Source of the DNA: Aureibacter tunicatorum
GTDB taxonomy: Bacteria > Bacteroidota > Bacteroidia > Cytophagales > Cyclobacteriaceae
Reading direction: 5' to 3'
Assembly: GCF_036492635.1 (NCBI RefSeq)
Contig: NZ_AP025305.1
Location: forward strand, 2,418,001 to 2,482,000
DNA length: 64,000 nt
Each line of letters starts with the position of its first letter. Position 1 is the first letter of the stretch. The notes below the pieces were generated by a model that made no database searches, was not told where the DNA came from, and saw only the letters and a program-made list of their open reading frames with translations. This document shows positions 52,687 through 62,263 of this stretch, in pieces. A program made the position numbers and the translations under genes.

Positions 52687-55092
52687 ATGTTGTCGGGAAA
52701 TATTTCATATATGAAGTTTAGGTTATTATTTGTGGTTTTCATCTTTTTTTGCTCTTTCGCTGATGCGCAGCATACATTATTGAGAGGAAAAGTGAATTCA
52801 AGAAGCGGGGAGCCTGTGTATAATGCGCATATCATAGAAGGCAATGTCGGTTTAGGAGCAGTGTCGGATTTGGAAGGACAATTCACATTGAAGATTCCTG
52901 AGGATTATCGTCAATTTCATCTGACTGTAAGGCATATTAATTACGATACATTGGTTTATAAAGGAGTAGTCTCTGAACAGGATAGAGGGAAAGTCATGCG
53001 ACTTGAATTGATTTTGGAGCCTAATGTGGAAATGCTTGACAATGTAAGTGTAGTAGCGGAAAGGGATGTTGAGAGAAATCAAGTCAGTATGACGGAGATT
53101 GAATCAGCTCAAATTGAGAAGTTCCCTTCTGCATTTTCAGACTTTAATAAAGTACTAGCGACACAAGCGGGAGTTACATCAAATAATGAATTATCATCTA
53201 ACTATAATGTGCGAGGAGGTAATTTTGATGAAAATTTGGTCTATGTAATGGGTGTTCCTGTATATCGTCCTCAACTGGCGAGATCCGGGCAGCAAGAAGG
53301 TCTGAGTTTTATCAATCCGGATATGGTAAATGATATTTCTTTTTCCACTGGCGGTTGGCAACCAAAATATGGGGATAAGTTGTCGTCTGTATTGAATATA
53401 GATTACAAGTCACCCGAAAAATTTGGTGGCAAAGTATCAGGGTCCTTTTTGGGAGCTAGCGCGATGCTGGGAACTCCGTTGGCTAAAGGTAAGGTTACAA
53501 ATATACTGGGTGTAAGATATCAAGATTCCAGACAACTGGTGAAGACATTGGAAACTCAAGGAAACGTCTTTCCTAGATTTGTCGATATTCAAAATTATAC
53601 GGAGATCGATTTAAATAGCAAGAATAAAGGAAAAACCACTTTGGGAATTTTATTTGGCTACGCTCAAAATGATTATAAAATTTATCCCGAGCAAGTTGTC
53701 AAGTCATTTGGGACTGTCAATGAAATCAAAAATGTTAATCTTTATTTTGATGGACAAGAGCAAATGTGGTATAATACGTTGCAGTCCGGTTTGAGGCTTT
53801 CGCATAGGTTTTCAGATAGTTACAAATCGGATTTGATCATGTCAGTAGCGCATTCTTCCGAAAGAGAGCGATTTGATGTGCAAACTCAATATTATATCAA
53901 TGAATTAAGCGAATCAAATACAGACAATCCAAATGAAGAGGGGAAAGAGATTGGAGAGAATTATCGATATGGCAGAAATTCTCTTGAAATGTTGAGCTAT
54001 ACTATTGAAAATAGAAATGAATGGGAAATCAACACTGGACAATACCTCGCATTTGGAGCTGGTGCTATTGTTCAGAGTTTCAATGATGAAGTAAATGAAT
54101 ATGAGTATGAAGAGAATGATGGATATGGAAACTTGTTGAATTCAGTTAATGCTCAAAACAATTTAACTTCATCACAATACTTCGCTTATATACAGCATAC
54201 ATCTATTTTTGATCAAAAACATGTATTGACATATGGAGCTAGGGTTACATACTGGGATTTTTCATCGCAGGTGTTATTGAGTCCAAGAATGCAGTACTCT
54301 TTCAAGCCTGCGTGGAGCAGGGATATCTTTTTCAAGTTGGCGGCAGGAGTTTACCATCAGCCGGGTATGTATAGAGAATTGAGAGGCTTTGACGGTCAAA
54401 TCAATCAAGACGTGAAAGCTCAGACATCTTATCATATTATAGCTGGCATGGATTATAAGTTGAAGATCTGGGACAGGGATTTTAGGTTTATAAGCGAGTT
54501 GTATTATAAGTTTTTGGACAATGTTATTCCTTATGATATTGACAATGTGAGATTAAGATATTACGCGACTAATCAAGCAAAAGCATACGCCGCAGGAGCT
54601 GACTTTAGGATCAGTGGAGAATTCATACCAGGCACGCAATCTTGGTTTTCTCTGGGTATATTGTCTACGAAGGAAGATTTGCTGGAAGATAATAGAGGGT
54701 ATATTAGAAGGCCTACGGATCAGTTGATCACTCTGGGAGTGTTTTTCCAAGATCATATCCCTAACTATCCTTCACTGAAGGTAAGCGTTAATTACGTCTT
54801 TGGCTCAGGCATGCCATTTGGGCCAACGGGCAATCTTGATCTCCGCAATGCGTTCAAAGGTGAAGAGTACAATAGATTGGATATTGGATTTCATAAAGTC
54901 TTTGATTTTGAGGAGAAAAGCGGTGGGTTTGGATTTTCAAATCTGTCTTTAGGCTTGGAGCTGTTGAATGTATTTGGGATTAATAATGTCGTGTCCTATT
55001 CCTGGATCAAGGATATTAACGGGACAAGCTTCGCTGTGCCAAATTATCTTTCCGACCGATTTTTAAATTTAAAAGTTTCCGCATCATTTTAG
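52687..55092 (+). CDS. TonB-dependent receptor with carboxypeptidase-like domain
   Basis: An outer-membrane receptor of about 800 residues. The signal peptide is best read from ATG 52711 (Lys-Phe-Arg-Leu-Leu-Phe-Val-Val, cleavage at Ala-Asp-Ala-Gln), but ATG 52687 is also in frame. It has a carboxypeptidase-like domain (about 20-110), a plug with Tyr-Asn-Val-Arg-Gly-Gly-Asn-Phe-Asp-Glu-Asn (near 170) and Pro-Lys-Tyr-Gly-Asp-Lys-Leu-Ser-Ser, and a barrel ending in a terminal Phe. No partner lipoprotein is adjacent, so the substrate is open. It lies between rpe and the LpoB-like gene. Confidence 0.88.
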   Translation: MLSGNISYMKFRLLFVVFIFFCSFADAQHTLLRGKVNSRSGEPVYNAHIIEGNVGLGAVSDLEGQFTLKIPEDYRQFHLTVRHINYDTLVYKGVVSEQDRGKVMRLELILEPNVEMLDNVSVVAERDVERNQVSMTEIESAQIEKFPSAFSDFNKVLATQAGVTSNNELSSNYNVRGGNFDENLVYVMGVPVYRPQLARSGQQEGLSFINPDMVNDISFSTGGWQPKYGDKLSSVLNIDYKSPEKFGGKVSGSFLGASAMLGTPLAKGKVTNILGVRYQDSRQLVKTLETQGNVFPRFVDIQNYTEIDLNSKNKGKTTLGILFGYAQNDYKIYPEQVVKSFGTVNEIKNVNLYFDGQEQMWYNTLQSGLRLSHRFSDSYKSDLIMSVAHSSERERFDVQTQYYINELSESNTDNPNEEGKEIGENYRYGRNSLEMLSYTIENRNEWEINTGQYLAFGAGAIVQSFNDEVNEYEYEENDGYGNLLNSVNAQNNLTSSQYFAYIQHTSIFDQKHVLTYGARVTYWDFSSQVLLSPRMQYSFKPAWSRDIFFKLAAGVYHQPGMYRELRGFDGQINQDVKAQTSYHIIAGMDYKLKIWDRDFRFISELYYKFLDNVIPYDIDNVRLRYYATNQAKAYAAGADFRISGEFIPGTQSWFSLGILSTKEDLLEDNRGYIRRPTDQLITLGVFFQDHIPNYPSLKVSVNYVFGSGMPFGPTGNLDLRNAFKGEEYNRLDIGFHKVFDFEEKSGGFGFSNLSLGLELLNVFGINNVVSYSWIKDINGTSFAVPNYLSDRFLNLKVSASF

Positions 55093-55186
55093 GGAATAAA
55101 TCGTTAAAGTTGTATCAGATTTAGGTTTTTTGGAAAATCTATCTTTAGTTTGGGTGGAAATTAAAATTATTATAAAATTTTTGGAT

Positions 55187-55774
55187 ATGAGAAGATTTCA
55201 AAGTCTATTAGGAATTTTGTTTTTAGCGGTTCTATTCGCATTTGGATGTTCTAGAAAAGTTACACGAGTTAGTCCAGATCAGACGATAGACCTCAGCGGA
55301 CGATGGAATGATTCGGATGATAGAAAAGTTGCGCAAGGAATGATTGACCATGTATTGTCAGCGCATTGGATACAGGAATTTGAAAGAACGCATAATCGCA
55401 AGCCGGTTGTTATCGTAGGCTCTTTCAAGAACAAAACGGCAGAGCATATCAATCCGGATGTATTTATTGGAGCTGTAGAGGATGAGTTCATCAATTCAGG
55501 AAAAGTAAGAGTTGTTCAAAATAACGAATTCAGAGAGAAGCTTAGACAAGAAAGAGCGGAGCAACAAGAGTTTGCATCAAAGGAGACTGCTAAAAAATGG
55601 GGTAGAGAGCTTGGCGCTGACTTTATGATGTTTGGACAGATTAATTCTGTGACAGATGAATATAAGAAAGAAAAAGTAGTTTCATACACTGTTTCATTGG
55701 AATTGGATGATTTGGAAACCAATGAAAAAGTTTGGAGAAATAGTGAAACTATCAAGAAATATATCAATAATTAA
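55187..55774 (+). CDS. LpoB-like lipoprotein
   Basis: A 195-residue lipoprotein from ATG 55187 with lipobox Ala-Phe-Gly-Cys. The mature domain matches the LpoB pattern: Asp-Leu-Ser-Gly-Arg-Trp-Asn-Asp-Ser-Asp, Val-Ile-Val-Gly-Ser-Phe-Lys-Asn-Lys-Thr, Phe-Ile-Asn-Ser-Gly-Lys-Val-Arg and Gly-Ala-Asp-Phe-Met-Met-Phe-Gly-Gln-Ile. In E. coli LpoB activates PBP1b; in other groups the domain occurs with COG3014 lipoproteins. A COG3014-like gene indeed follows after a terminator. The longer in-frame start at 55130 is rejected because it would bury the signal sequence. Confidence 0.82.
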   Translation: MRRFQSLLGILFLAVLFAFGCSRKVTRVSPDQTIDLSGRWNDSDDRKVAQGMIDHVLSAHWIQEFERTHNRKPVVIVGSFKNKTAEHINPDVFIGAVEDEFINSGKVRVVQNNEFREKLRQERAEQQEFASKETAKKWGRELGADFMMFGQINSVTDEYKKEKVVSYTVSLELDDLETNEKVWRNSETIKKYINN

Positions 55775-55802
55775 TAGTCGCGACTATTTATTGATTGATC
55801 AG

Positions 55803-55835
55803 TAAAGATAGCTTCGTAGCTATCTTTATTTTTTT
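55803..55835 (+). terminator. Terminator after the LpoB-like gene
   Basis: A perfect 11-bp stem (55803-55813 with 55818-55828) with a tcgt loop and seven Ts. It separates the LpoB-like gene from the next lipoprotein gene. Confidence 0.88.
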
Positions 55836-55872
55836 GTACATAATACTGCATTAACACCAATTTTGAATCTTT

Positions 55873-57252
55873 ATGAAAAGATTGATTCTGATTGTTACTT
55901 TTGGTTTATTGGCCTTTTCTTGCGCCACATATTATCAAAAAAACATTAAGTTCAACCAAGAATTTATTTCTGGGAGATTGGATGAAGCTGAAAAGACGCT
56001 GAATTCATCCAAGAAGAAAGCTGCTGAAGGGAAAGAACGATTCTTATATTTTGTAAACCAAGGCACAGTACTGCATTTGCTGGGACGATACGAGGAAAGC
56101 AATTACTGGTTTGAGAAAGCTTTTATTTTTACGGAAGACTATTCTAAGAATTATTTAAATGAAGCTTTGACATTTGTCATTAACCCGATGACTACTGTTT
56201 ACCCCGGCGAGGATCAAGAAAGACTTTACGTATTGTATTACAAAGCAATGAACTATATGAAGCTTGGAAACATTGAAGCTGCTTTGGTTGAATGCAGACG
56301 TTTGAATAACTTGTCTTATCGATTGGCGGATAAATACAAATCCAAAAACAAATTCAAGGAAGACGCCTTTGTCCATAACTTAATGGGAATTCTGTACGAG
56401 TCGGACTTGAATTACAATGATGCGTTTATCGCTTATAGAAACGCATATAAAATTTACAAAGGCGAGTATACACGATTATTCAGCATTGGACCTCCCGAGC
56501 AGTTGAAAAAAGACATTCTTCGCACTGCATACTTGACAGGCTTTTATGATGAGGTGGAGGCTTATGAGAAAGAGTTTGGAATGAAATACGAACACGAGCC
56601 AATGGCAGGCAAAGGAAGCTTGGTGTTTTTCTGGAATAATGGTTTGGGGCCTGTCAAAGATGAATGGAGCATTAACTTTACTGTTGTGCATGGAGGACCT
56701 GGATTTGTGACTTTTGATAGTCCAGAGTTGGGAGGAATAACATTTCCTTTTAGATTTGATCCCGGTGATGGAGATCTTTCGGATTTGAATTTCATAAGAG
56801 TGGCATTTCCAAAGTATTTGGAAAGAAAACCAATTTTCACAGGTGCCAATCTTGAGGCAAATGGCCAGATTTCTACTTTTGACTTGGGAGAAAATGTGAA
56901 CGCAATTTCTTTCAAGGTGTTGAATGAACGCATGCTTGCAACATTTGGAAAATCATTGTTAAGAGTTGCTTTCAAACAAGCTGCCGCTATGGCTGCTAGA
57001 GAGAAAAATGAAGGGCTAGGGCTGGCAGTAAGCTTGCTTGGAGCAATCACGGAAAAAGCTGATACCAGAAATTGGCAAACTTTGCCCCATTCAATTTATT
57101 ACACACGCATGGCTTTGCCGGAAGGAGAGAATGTGGTTAAACTAAATTTGAATGGAATAAGAAATATTGACCAAACTAAAAAATTCAAATACGATATCAG
57201 AGAAAATAGAACGAGCTTTCAAACATTCTTTTCTTTGGAAAGTCAAATGTAG
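55873..57252 (+). CDS. COG3014-like TPR lipoprotein
   Basis: A 459-residue lipoprotein (lipobox Ala-Phe-Ser-Cys). The N-terminal half has helical repeats resembling TPRs (Gln-Gly-Thr-Val-Leu-His-Leu-Leu-Gly-Arg-Tyr-Glu-Glu-Ser-Asn; Lys-Leu-Gly-Asn-Ile-Glu-Ala-Ala-Leu-Val-Glu). The C-terminal half is beta-rich with Trp-Asn-Asn-Gly-Leu-Gly-Pro-Val-Lys and Gly-Ile-Thr-Phe-Pro. This order matches COG3014 proteins, which travel with LpoB-like lipoproteins in several phyla. A role in envelope or peptidoglycan control is plausible but unproven. Confidence 0.78.
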   Translation: MKRLILIVTFGLLAFSCATYYQKNIKFNQEFISGRLDEAEKTLNSSKKKAAEGKERFLYFVNQGTVLHLLGRYEESNYWFEKAFIFTEDYSKNYLNEALTFVINPMTTVYPGEDQERLYVLYYKAMNYMKLGNIEAALVECRRLNNLSYRLADKYKSKNKFKEDAFVHNLMGILYESDLNYNDAFIAYRNAYKIYKGEYTRLFSIGPPEQLKKDILRTAYLTGFYDEVEAYEKEFGMKYEHEPMAGKGSLVFFWNNGLGPVKDEWSINFTVVHGGPGFVTFDSPELGGITFPFRFDPGDGDLSDLNFIRVAFPKYLERKPIFTGANLEANGQISTFDLGENVNAISFKVLNERMLATFGKSLLRVAFKQAAAMAAREKNEGLGLAVSLLGAITEKADTRNWQTLPHSIYYTRMALPEGENVVKLNLNGIRNIDQTKKFKYDIRENRTSFQTFFSLESQM

Positions 57253-57279
57253 TTCTAATCATCTAATGATATTATAATG

Positions 57280-57306
57280 AGCCATTGTTTCGCAATGGCT
57301 TTTTTT
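57280..57306 (+). terminator. Terminator of the COG3014-like gene
   Basis: An 8-bp stem (agccattg at 57280-57287 with 57293-57300), 5-base loop and six Ts. It slightly overlaps the 3' end of the convergent gene at 57305. Confidence 0.85.
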
Positions 57307-57571
57307 ATGGGTTGGTTTTGCTTGAATCTTGGGCGGAAAATATTTTTCGTATGAAAGCGTATAAGGATGCTAAAGCCCAGACACCTTCCAGAATTACAAA
57401 AGGTATATATTGCATCATAATTGACGCTGTGCAAGCTAGAAAAGATCCGATGAGATTGAGAATAATATAAGCGTAGCTATTCTTGGTTAGAACTGACGTC
57501 ATATTCAATATATATGCGCTTAAAATTAAGAAAACTCCAAGAAAACCTATCCAATCAACTAGTCTTAGCAT
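57305..57571 (-). CDS. CBU_0592-like small membrane protein
   Basis: An 88-residue protein with three hydrophobic helices. Features typical of the CBU_0592 family are Trp-Ile-Gly-Phe-Leu-Gly-Val-Phe-Leu-Ile-Leu-Ser-Ala-Tyr, Leu-Asn-Leu-Ile-Gly-Ser, and Glu-Gly-Val-Trp-Ala-Leu-Ala-Ser-Leu. Function unknown. It is convergent with the COG3014-like gene and upstream of the OmpA/PD40 gene's terminator on the same strand. Confidence 0.8.
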   Translation of the reverse strand: MLRLVDWIGFLGVFLILSAYILNMTSVLTKNSYAYIILNLIGSFLACTASIMMQYIPFVILEGVWALASLYAFIRKIFSAQDSSKTNP

Positions 57572-57642
57572 ATTTAAAGCTTTATTTTACTTTTATTCTA
57601 ATAAGACTTAGTATCAGTGATTTGGTTTGATCTATATTTGTT

Positions 57643-57682
57643 AAGCAAAAAAAATAACAGCAGAGCGAATCATACTGTTATT
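57643..57682 (-). terminator. Terminator of the OmpA/PD40 gene
   Basis: Read on the minus strand, an 8-bp stem (ctgttatt / aataacag, 57653-57660 and 57675-57682) is followed by a run of at least six Ts (complement of 57647-57654). It lies 36 bases after the OmpA/PD40 stop. Confidence 0.75.
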
Positions 57683-57717
57683 AATTTTTTATATCGTTGA
57701 ATGTTAAAAACTATGAC

Positions 57718-59484
57718 CTAGTCAATGAATTTATATGAAAATTCAACTCTTCTATTAAGTTCTCTTCCGCTTTCCTCGGCTTCATTTTCAGCATCAGGTT
57801 TTTCATCGCCAAAGAATTCAATGTTAAGATTCTTGCTTGAAACACCATTTGAAGACAAGAATTCCGCGACTGATTTTGCTCTTTTCTCGGAAAGCTTGAC
57901 ATTATAAGCTTTTGAACCTGTATTGTCTGCGTGTCCAGTGATAGTCATTTTGATGTTCGGATTATTAGCAATGAATTCAGTGATTTCATTCAATAAATTC
58001 TTGCTTTGCGCATTCAATACAGTACTGTTTGTATCAAAATAAACATTCATGAACTTAGGCGGAACCTTTACAAGTTTATCCTTTTTGGAAGGAGTCAAAT
58101 CGCTAGGTTTTAATATCTTCGTATGTGAAGCGATGATTGACATAGTCTCTCTTTTGATATTGAAAGGCTCGATATCGCTGATATTAAAAGTGTATATATC
58201 AAAGTTGCCCAAGCCTCCTTTACGTTTTGAAGATAAATAACCTTTCTTGTTGCCTAACAGGGAGATGTACATATCGTCCCCTTCGCTGTTGAATGGATAG
58301 CTTAAGTGATAGCTTTGCGGGTTTTCGATGCTATCATCCATGTACGTATAATAGATGTCTTGGCCTCCATAGGTAAGGTGTCCATTGGATGAAAAATATA
58401 AAAGACCTGAAATGAATGAAGGAGCCATTTCGTCTTCTGTTGTATTGATATGCCCGCCTAAGCAAATAGGCTCAGCCCAATCATTGGTATTTGGATCAAT
58501 AACCGATTTCCAAATATCATAACCTCCAAATCCGCCTTTTCTATTCGATACAAAATACAATGTATCAGCATTTTCCGTCAAGAAGGGTTGCTTATTGTCG
58601 GAACCAGGCTTATTGATGTTTTTATTAACCATTGCTGGCTCTGACCATCCATTTTCAGTTTTACTTACTTTGAATATCCCGCAGCCTTCAAATTCAATAA
58701 AGCATGCCGTAAAGTACATTTCAGTGATGTCTTTATTGAATGAAACCGTTCCATAGGCATCACCTTCCCCAATGCTTGAAAGAGCAGTTTCTGATATTTC
58801 TCTCCATCCGTTTGTTGTTCCTTGGAATGCGTAATTTCTATCCATTGCTTCTCCATACCTACCTAGTTGAGCATCATCGCTGTTGATTCTGCTTGATGTC
58901 AACATGATTTTGTAATCATTGTACATGGCAAAAGCCGCATAATCGTTGTATTTGGAATTAACAGGCTTGCCAAGTCTTCTGATCTTATCTTCTTGGTGCG
59001 CTTTTTCTTTAAAATCTTTTTGCGCAAGGACAATTCCGTCTTTTTCCACAATTGCTCTACCCAAAGTGTATTTGTACTCTTTCACTTTAGTGTCTTTGAA
59101 ACTCGTCGAGTCATTGATGTACTTCTCAAAACTGTTTAAAGCTTTGTCGAATATCCCAAGGTTTTTCTGCATCAAAGCATAGTAGAACAAGCTTTGAGGA
59201 GTGTCTTTGTAATTCTTTTTATAAGCTTTGAAAAAATAGTCTCTGGCTTTTACGTAATTTAGACTTTTTCGGTGGCACTCACCGCATTTGAATAAATACT
59301 CGGAAGCGCTTTCAGGATCCTTTTGTATAAGCTTCTCATACATTGTCGCTGCTTCAAAATATTGCTCTTCTTTGAAGGCAGTTTCAGCTCTTTCCTTCAG
59401 TTGCTTGGCATTTTGCGCTAATGCCTTAGATGAAAAAAGCAGGGTGCAGATTAGTAGTAGTGATTGTAATGTTCTAGGTATCAT
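57718..59484 (-). CDS. OmpA-family protein with TPR and PD40 repeats
   Basis: A 588-residue envelope protein from ATG 59484 with signal peptide ending Lys-Ala-Leu-Ala-Gln. The N-terminal TPR region (about 25-130) is followed by a WD40-like beta-propeller (PD40 repeats, about 190-430, e.g. Leu-Tyr-Phe-Val-Ser-Asn-Arg-Lys-Gly-Gly-Phe-Gly-Gly-Tyr-Asp-Ile). A C-terminal OmpA peptidoglycan-binding domain (about 475-585) has Val-Tyr-Phe-Asp-Thr-Asn, Gly-His-Ala-Asp-Asn-Thr-Gly and Asn-Arg-Arg-Val-Glu-Phe. The architecture is like that of PorE of the type IX secretion apparatus, though many paralogues exist, so that link is only possible. Likely anchored to peptidoglycan. Confidence 0.9.
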   Translation of the reverse strand: MIPRTLQSLLLICTLLFSSKALAQNAKQLKERAETAFKEEQYFEAATMYEKLIQKDPESASEYLFKCGECHRKSLNYVKARDYFFKAYKKNYKDTPQSLFYYALMQKNLGIFDKALNSFEKYINDSTSFKDTKVKEYKYTLGRAIVEKDGIVLAQKDFKEKAHQEDKIRRLGKPVNSKYNDYAAFAMYNDYKIMLTSSRINSDDAQLGRYGEAMDRNYAFQGTTNGWREISETALSSIGEGDAYGTVSFNKDITEMYFTACFIEFEGCGIFKVSKTENGWSEPAMVNKNINKPGSDNKQPFLTENADTLYFVSNRKGGFGGYDIWKSVIDPNTNDWAEPICLGGHINTTEDEMAPSFISGLLYFSSNGHLTYGGQDIYYTYMDDSIENPQSYHLSYPFNSEGDDMYISLLGNKKGYLSSKRKGGLGNFDIYTFNISDIEPFNIKRETMSIIASHTKILKPSDLTPSKKDKLVKVPPKFMNVYFDTNSTVLNAQSKNLLNEITEFIANNPNIKMTITGHADNTGSKAYNVKLSEKRAKSVAEFLSSNGVSSKNLNIEFFGDEKPDAENEAEESGRELNRRVEFSYKFID

Positions 59485-59680
59485 GGTAATCAATTAATCA
59501 TATATTATTTTTTAGTGAAATCGAAAACAATTGAAAATAATGCAAATTTTTACGATATCAAATGTTTTTGATTCATTTAACAGGAAAAAATTGTAGAAAA
59601 TGCATTCCGTAGTTACAATGAATTAAATTATTGTGAAGTAATTGTCAACAATTTAGGCGGGTATTGGCCGTTTGACATGT

Positions 59681-60172
59681 ATGAATAGTATGGATAAGTA
59701 TTTAAAAAATAGGTATTTGCTAAAGTTGTCAATGATAAATTTCATCGCGAATTTATTGGTGGCGTCTTTTATGTACCTGCCAAAACCCGCAATTCCAGTG
59801 TTTGGGTTCAGAGGCTTCTATTTTGATCTTGTCGCCACGGCTTTTTTCATGCCGTTGATTTTGGGATATGTAATTCTCAAGGATTTAAGAACTAATGATG
59901 AACTGTCAGGGGTTAGTTTGAAGCCAAATGTATTGGAGCGTTTGTTCCCTTTTCATATTCCTGCGAATTATTACCCTTTGATAGCAGCTTTTGGTTTATC
60001 TATACTCGCTTCCATTTTGGCTTTTGGGATGTTTAATATATTGGGAATTGTCACGATCAGTTCCACTTTAGCTCCATTGATAAAGGCGCTTATAGGCTAT
60101 ACGATTGCCTTGATTTTCAATTACCCGATGTCCAGAATATTTGTCTTCAAACTGGCAGCTAATTCGAAATAG
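59681..60172 (+). CDS. Hypothetical four-helix membrane protein
   Basis: About 163 residues with four hydrophobic segments (around 15-35, 50-70, 100-125 and 135-155) and basic loops. No catalytic motif is recognisable. ATG 59681 is used; a TTG at 59672 and an ATG at 59690 are alternatives. It precedes the TetM-type GTPase gene by 38 bases on the same strand and may be co-transcribed. Confidence 0.68.
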   Translation: MNSMDKYLKNRYLLKLSMINFIANLLVASFMYLPKPAIPVFGFRGFYFDLVATAFFMPLILGYVILKDLRTNDELSGVSLKPNVLERLFPFHIPANYYPLIAAFGLSILASILAFGMFNILGIVTISSTLAPLIKALIGYTIALIFNYPMSRIFVFKLAANSK

Positions 60173-60210
60173 ATTTCTATTTTTGACATAAATCCAATGA
60201 AATTTGATTT

Positions 60211-62154
60211 ATGTCAATACGCAATATAGGAATAATGGCTCATGCGGATGCTGGCAAAACGACCATGTGCGAGCATTTTTTACTGCATTCTGGCCTGTTG
60301 AAAGAAGCTGGAAGCGTTGATAAGGGCAGCGCATTTACCGATAACGATGCCATTGAGAGGGAAAAAGGAATATCTATCAGGTTGTCAAGCTTTTCTTTTG
60401 AATTAAACAACTGCATATATAATGTAATTGATACACCGGGTCATGTTGATTTCTCATCTGAAGTAGAGTACGCCTTAAAAGCCGTCGATGGAATAATTTT
60501 GTTAGTTTCCGCTGTTGAAGGAGTGCAATCGCAAACCATCTCTATTTTGAAAACGATCGAGCGGTTGAAAATTCCATTCATGATATTTATTAATAAAGTG
60601 GATCGCGCTGGTGCGGACACGGAAAGAGTATTGGATGAGTTGAGAAAGGAAACGAAAAAGGAGTTGCTTGTTTGTGTGCAAAATTCCGAGGAAGGCCTTT
60701 ATGATTATTTGAATCATGATGAATTGGATGAGCAGTTTATTGAACAACTCTTTGTTCATGATGAAGAATTGCTTGAAAAATATCTTGAAGGTGGAAATAT
60801 CCACAAGGAAGAGGTTGCTGATTTATTGAAAAGCTTGGTTGAAAATTGTGAACTTGCTCCTGTGTTGATGGGATCGGCAAAAAACAATGAAGGCATTTCG
60901 GAATTGCTAGAGTATATCAATTGTTTCTTTCCAGAACCTGACCAATCGCATCAAGAACTATCAGCTGTCGTTTATAAGATTGAAGAAGATGCCAATATGG
61001 GTTTGTCCGCTCACATCCGCGTGCTTTCAGGAACTTTAAAAAATAAACAGAATGTCAAAGTGGTTGGTTTGGATGAGGATGTTAAAACGACTAGAATTCA
61101 ACGATCAGCTAACTTGAAATATGAAATTGTCGAAGAGCTGTCAGCTGGAGAAATAGGGGTGATAACCGGAATTAGCGAGCTGAAAAATGGAGATATAATA
61201 GGGACCTCGAGTTATTTGGAATTGAATAGTCAGATGGAAGCGCCATTGATGACTGTTGATGTCAAAGCTGTTGCTGACTCGGACTATTCAAAATTGTCCA
61301 AGGCACTAATACAATTGAATTTGGAAAATCCAAGACTCAATTTCATGTGGCATAAGGATGAAAGAGAGTTTCATATTGATGTGATGGGGGATATGCAGAT
61401 GGAAATCATTGAAAAAACGCTGCGTAACAGATTTAGCTTGGAAGCCTCTTGCGGAAGACCTCAGATCCGATATATGGAAACAGTAGCTTCATCTGCTCAA
61501 GGCTATGTATGTTATTGGATGCCTAAGCCTTGTTGGGCAATTATTACTTTTTTAATTGAACCGACAGAAAGAGGGGCAGGAGTTCAATATAAATCAGAAG
61601 TTCCTGTGAGCGAATTGCAACGGAAATACCAAAATGAAGTGGAGAAAACGGTGCCTGTAGCATTGAAGCAAGGGCTGAAAGGCTGGCCAGTAACCGATGT
61701 CAAAGTAACAATGATTGCTGCTGAAGAACATCAAGTGCATACAAGACCTTCTGATTTTGTCATTGCCACGCCTATGGGAATCATGGATGGTTTGGTGAAT
61801 GCGGGCACGGAGTATTTGGAGCCTATAATGGCGTTTAAAGTTGTAGCTGAAGAATCCTTGCTTGGCGAAATTGTAAACGATGTGGTGAAAATGCGTGGCG
61901 AGGTTGATTCTCCATATTTTGACCAAAACCAGTTTTATCTGGAAGGGCGTATGCCATTAAAGACCGCTTTGGAGTATCCAGCTATTTTTAATTCTAGGAC
62001 TAGCGGCAAGGGACGATTCCACACAGAGTTTACAGGGTACCAAAAATGCGAAGATGAATATGGAAATTTTAGAGAGTATAAAGGAATTAACCCTCTTGAT
62101 ACAGCTAAATACATATTAAAAGCGAGAAAGGCCATCACGGAGTCTTTTAAATAG
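60211..62154 (+). CDS. TetM-type ribosome-associated GTPase
   Basis: A 647-residue translational GTPase. G motifs are Ala-His-Ala-Asp-Ala-Gly-Lys-Thr-Thr (residues 10-18), Asp-Thr-Pro-Gly-His and Asn-Lys-Val-Asp. The N-terminal Gly-Ser-Val-Asp-Lys-Gly and Thr-Asp-Asn...Glu-Arg blocks and the overall length match ribosomal protection proteins such as TetM and TetQ (about 640) rather than EF-G (about 700). Domains III-V are present to the C-terminus. Such proteins remove tetracycline from the ribosome, but chromosomal relatives of unknown substrate also exist. Actual resistance cannot be judged from the sequence. Confidence 0.85.
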   Translation: MSIRNIGIMAHADAGKTTMCEHFLLHSGLLKEAGSVDKGSAFTDNDAIEREKGISIRLSSFSFELNNCIYNVIDTPGHVDFSSEVEYALKAVDGIILLVSAVEGVQSQTISILKTIERLKIPFMIFINKVDRAGADTERVLDELRKETKKELLVCVQNSEEGLYDYLNHDELDEQFIEQLFVHDEELLEKYLEGGNIHKEEVADLLKSLVENCELAPVLMGSAKNNEGISELLEYINCFFPEPDQSHQELSAVVYKIEEDANMGLSAHIRVLSGTLKNKQNVKVVGLDEDVKTTRIQRSANLKYEIVEELSAGEIGVITGISELKNGDIIGTSSYLELNSQMEAPLMTVDVKAVADSDYSKLSKALIQLNLENPRLNFMWHKDEREFHIDVMGDMQMEIIEKTLRNRFSLEASCGRPQIRYMETVASSAQGYVCYWMPKPCWAIITFLIEPTERGAGVQYKSEVPVSELQRKYQNEVEKTVPVALKQGLKGWPVTDVKVTMIAAEEHQVHTRPSDFVIATPMGIMDGLVNAGTEYLEPIMAFKVVAEESLLGEIVNDVVKMRGEVDSPYFDQNQFYLEGRMPLKTALEYPAIFNSRTSGKGRFHTEFTGYQKCEDEYGNFREYKGINPLDTAKYILKARKAITESFK

Positions 62155-62263
62155 TATCTAGCTACAGGGCACTTGAAAATTCGCGCAGCTTAGGATATAA
62201 ATCATGCATTTAATATTTTACTTGCTTTTATTTTTTTATAATTTGCTACAAACAATTTGAACT

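Noticed and set aside
60211-62154. Calling the GTPase elongation factor G
   Set aside because: It is about 50 residues shorter than EF-G and has TetM-type Gly-Ser-Val-Asp-Lys-Gly and Thr-Asp-Asn blocks.
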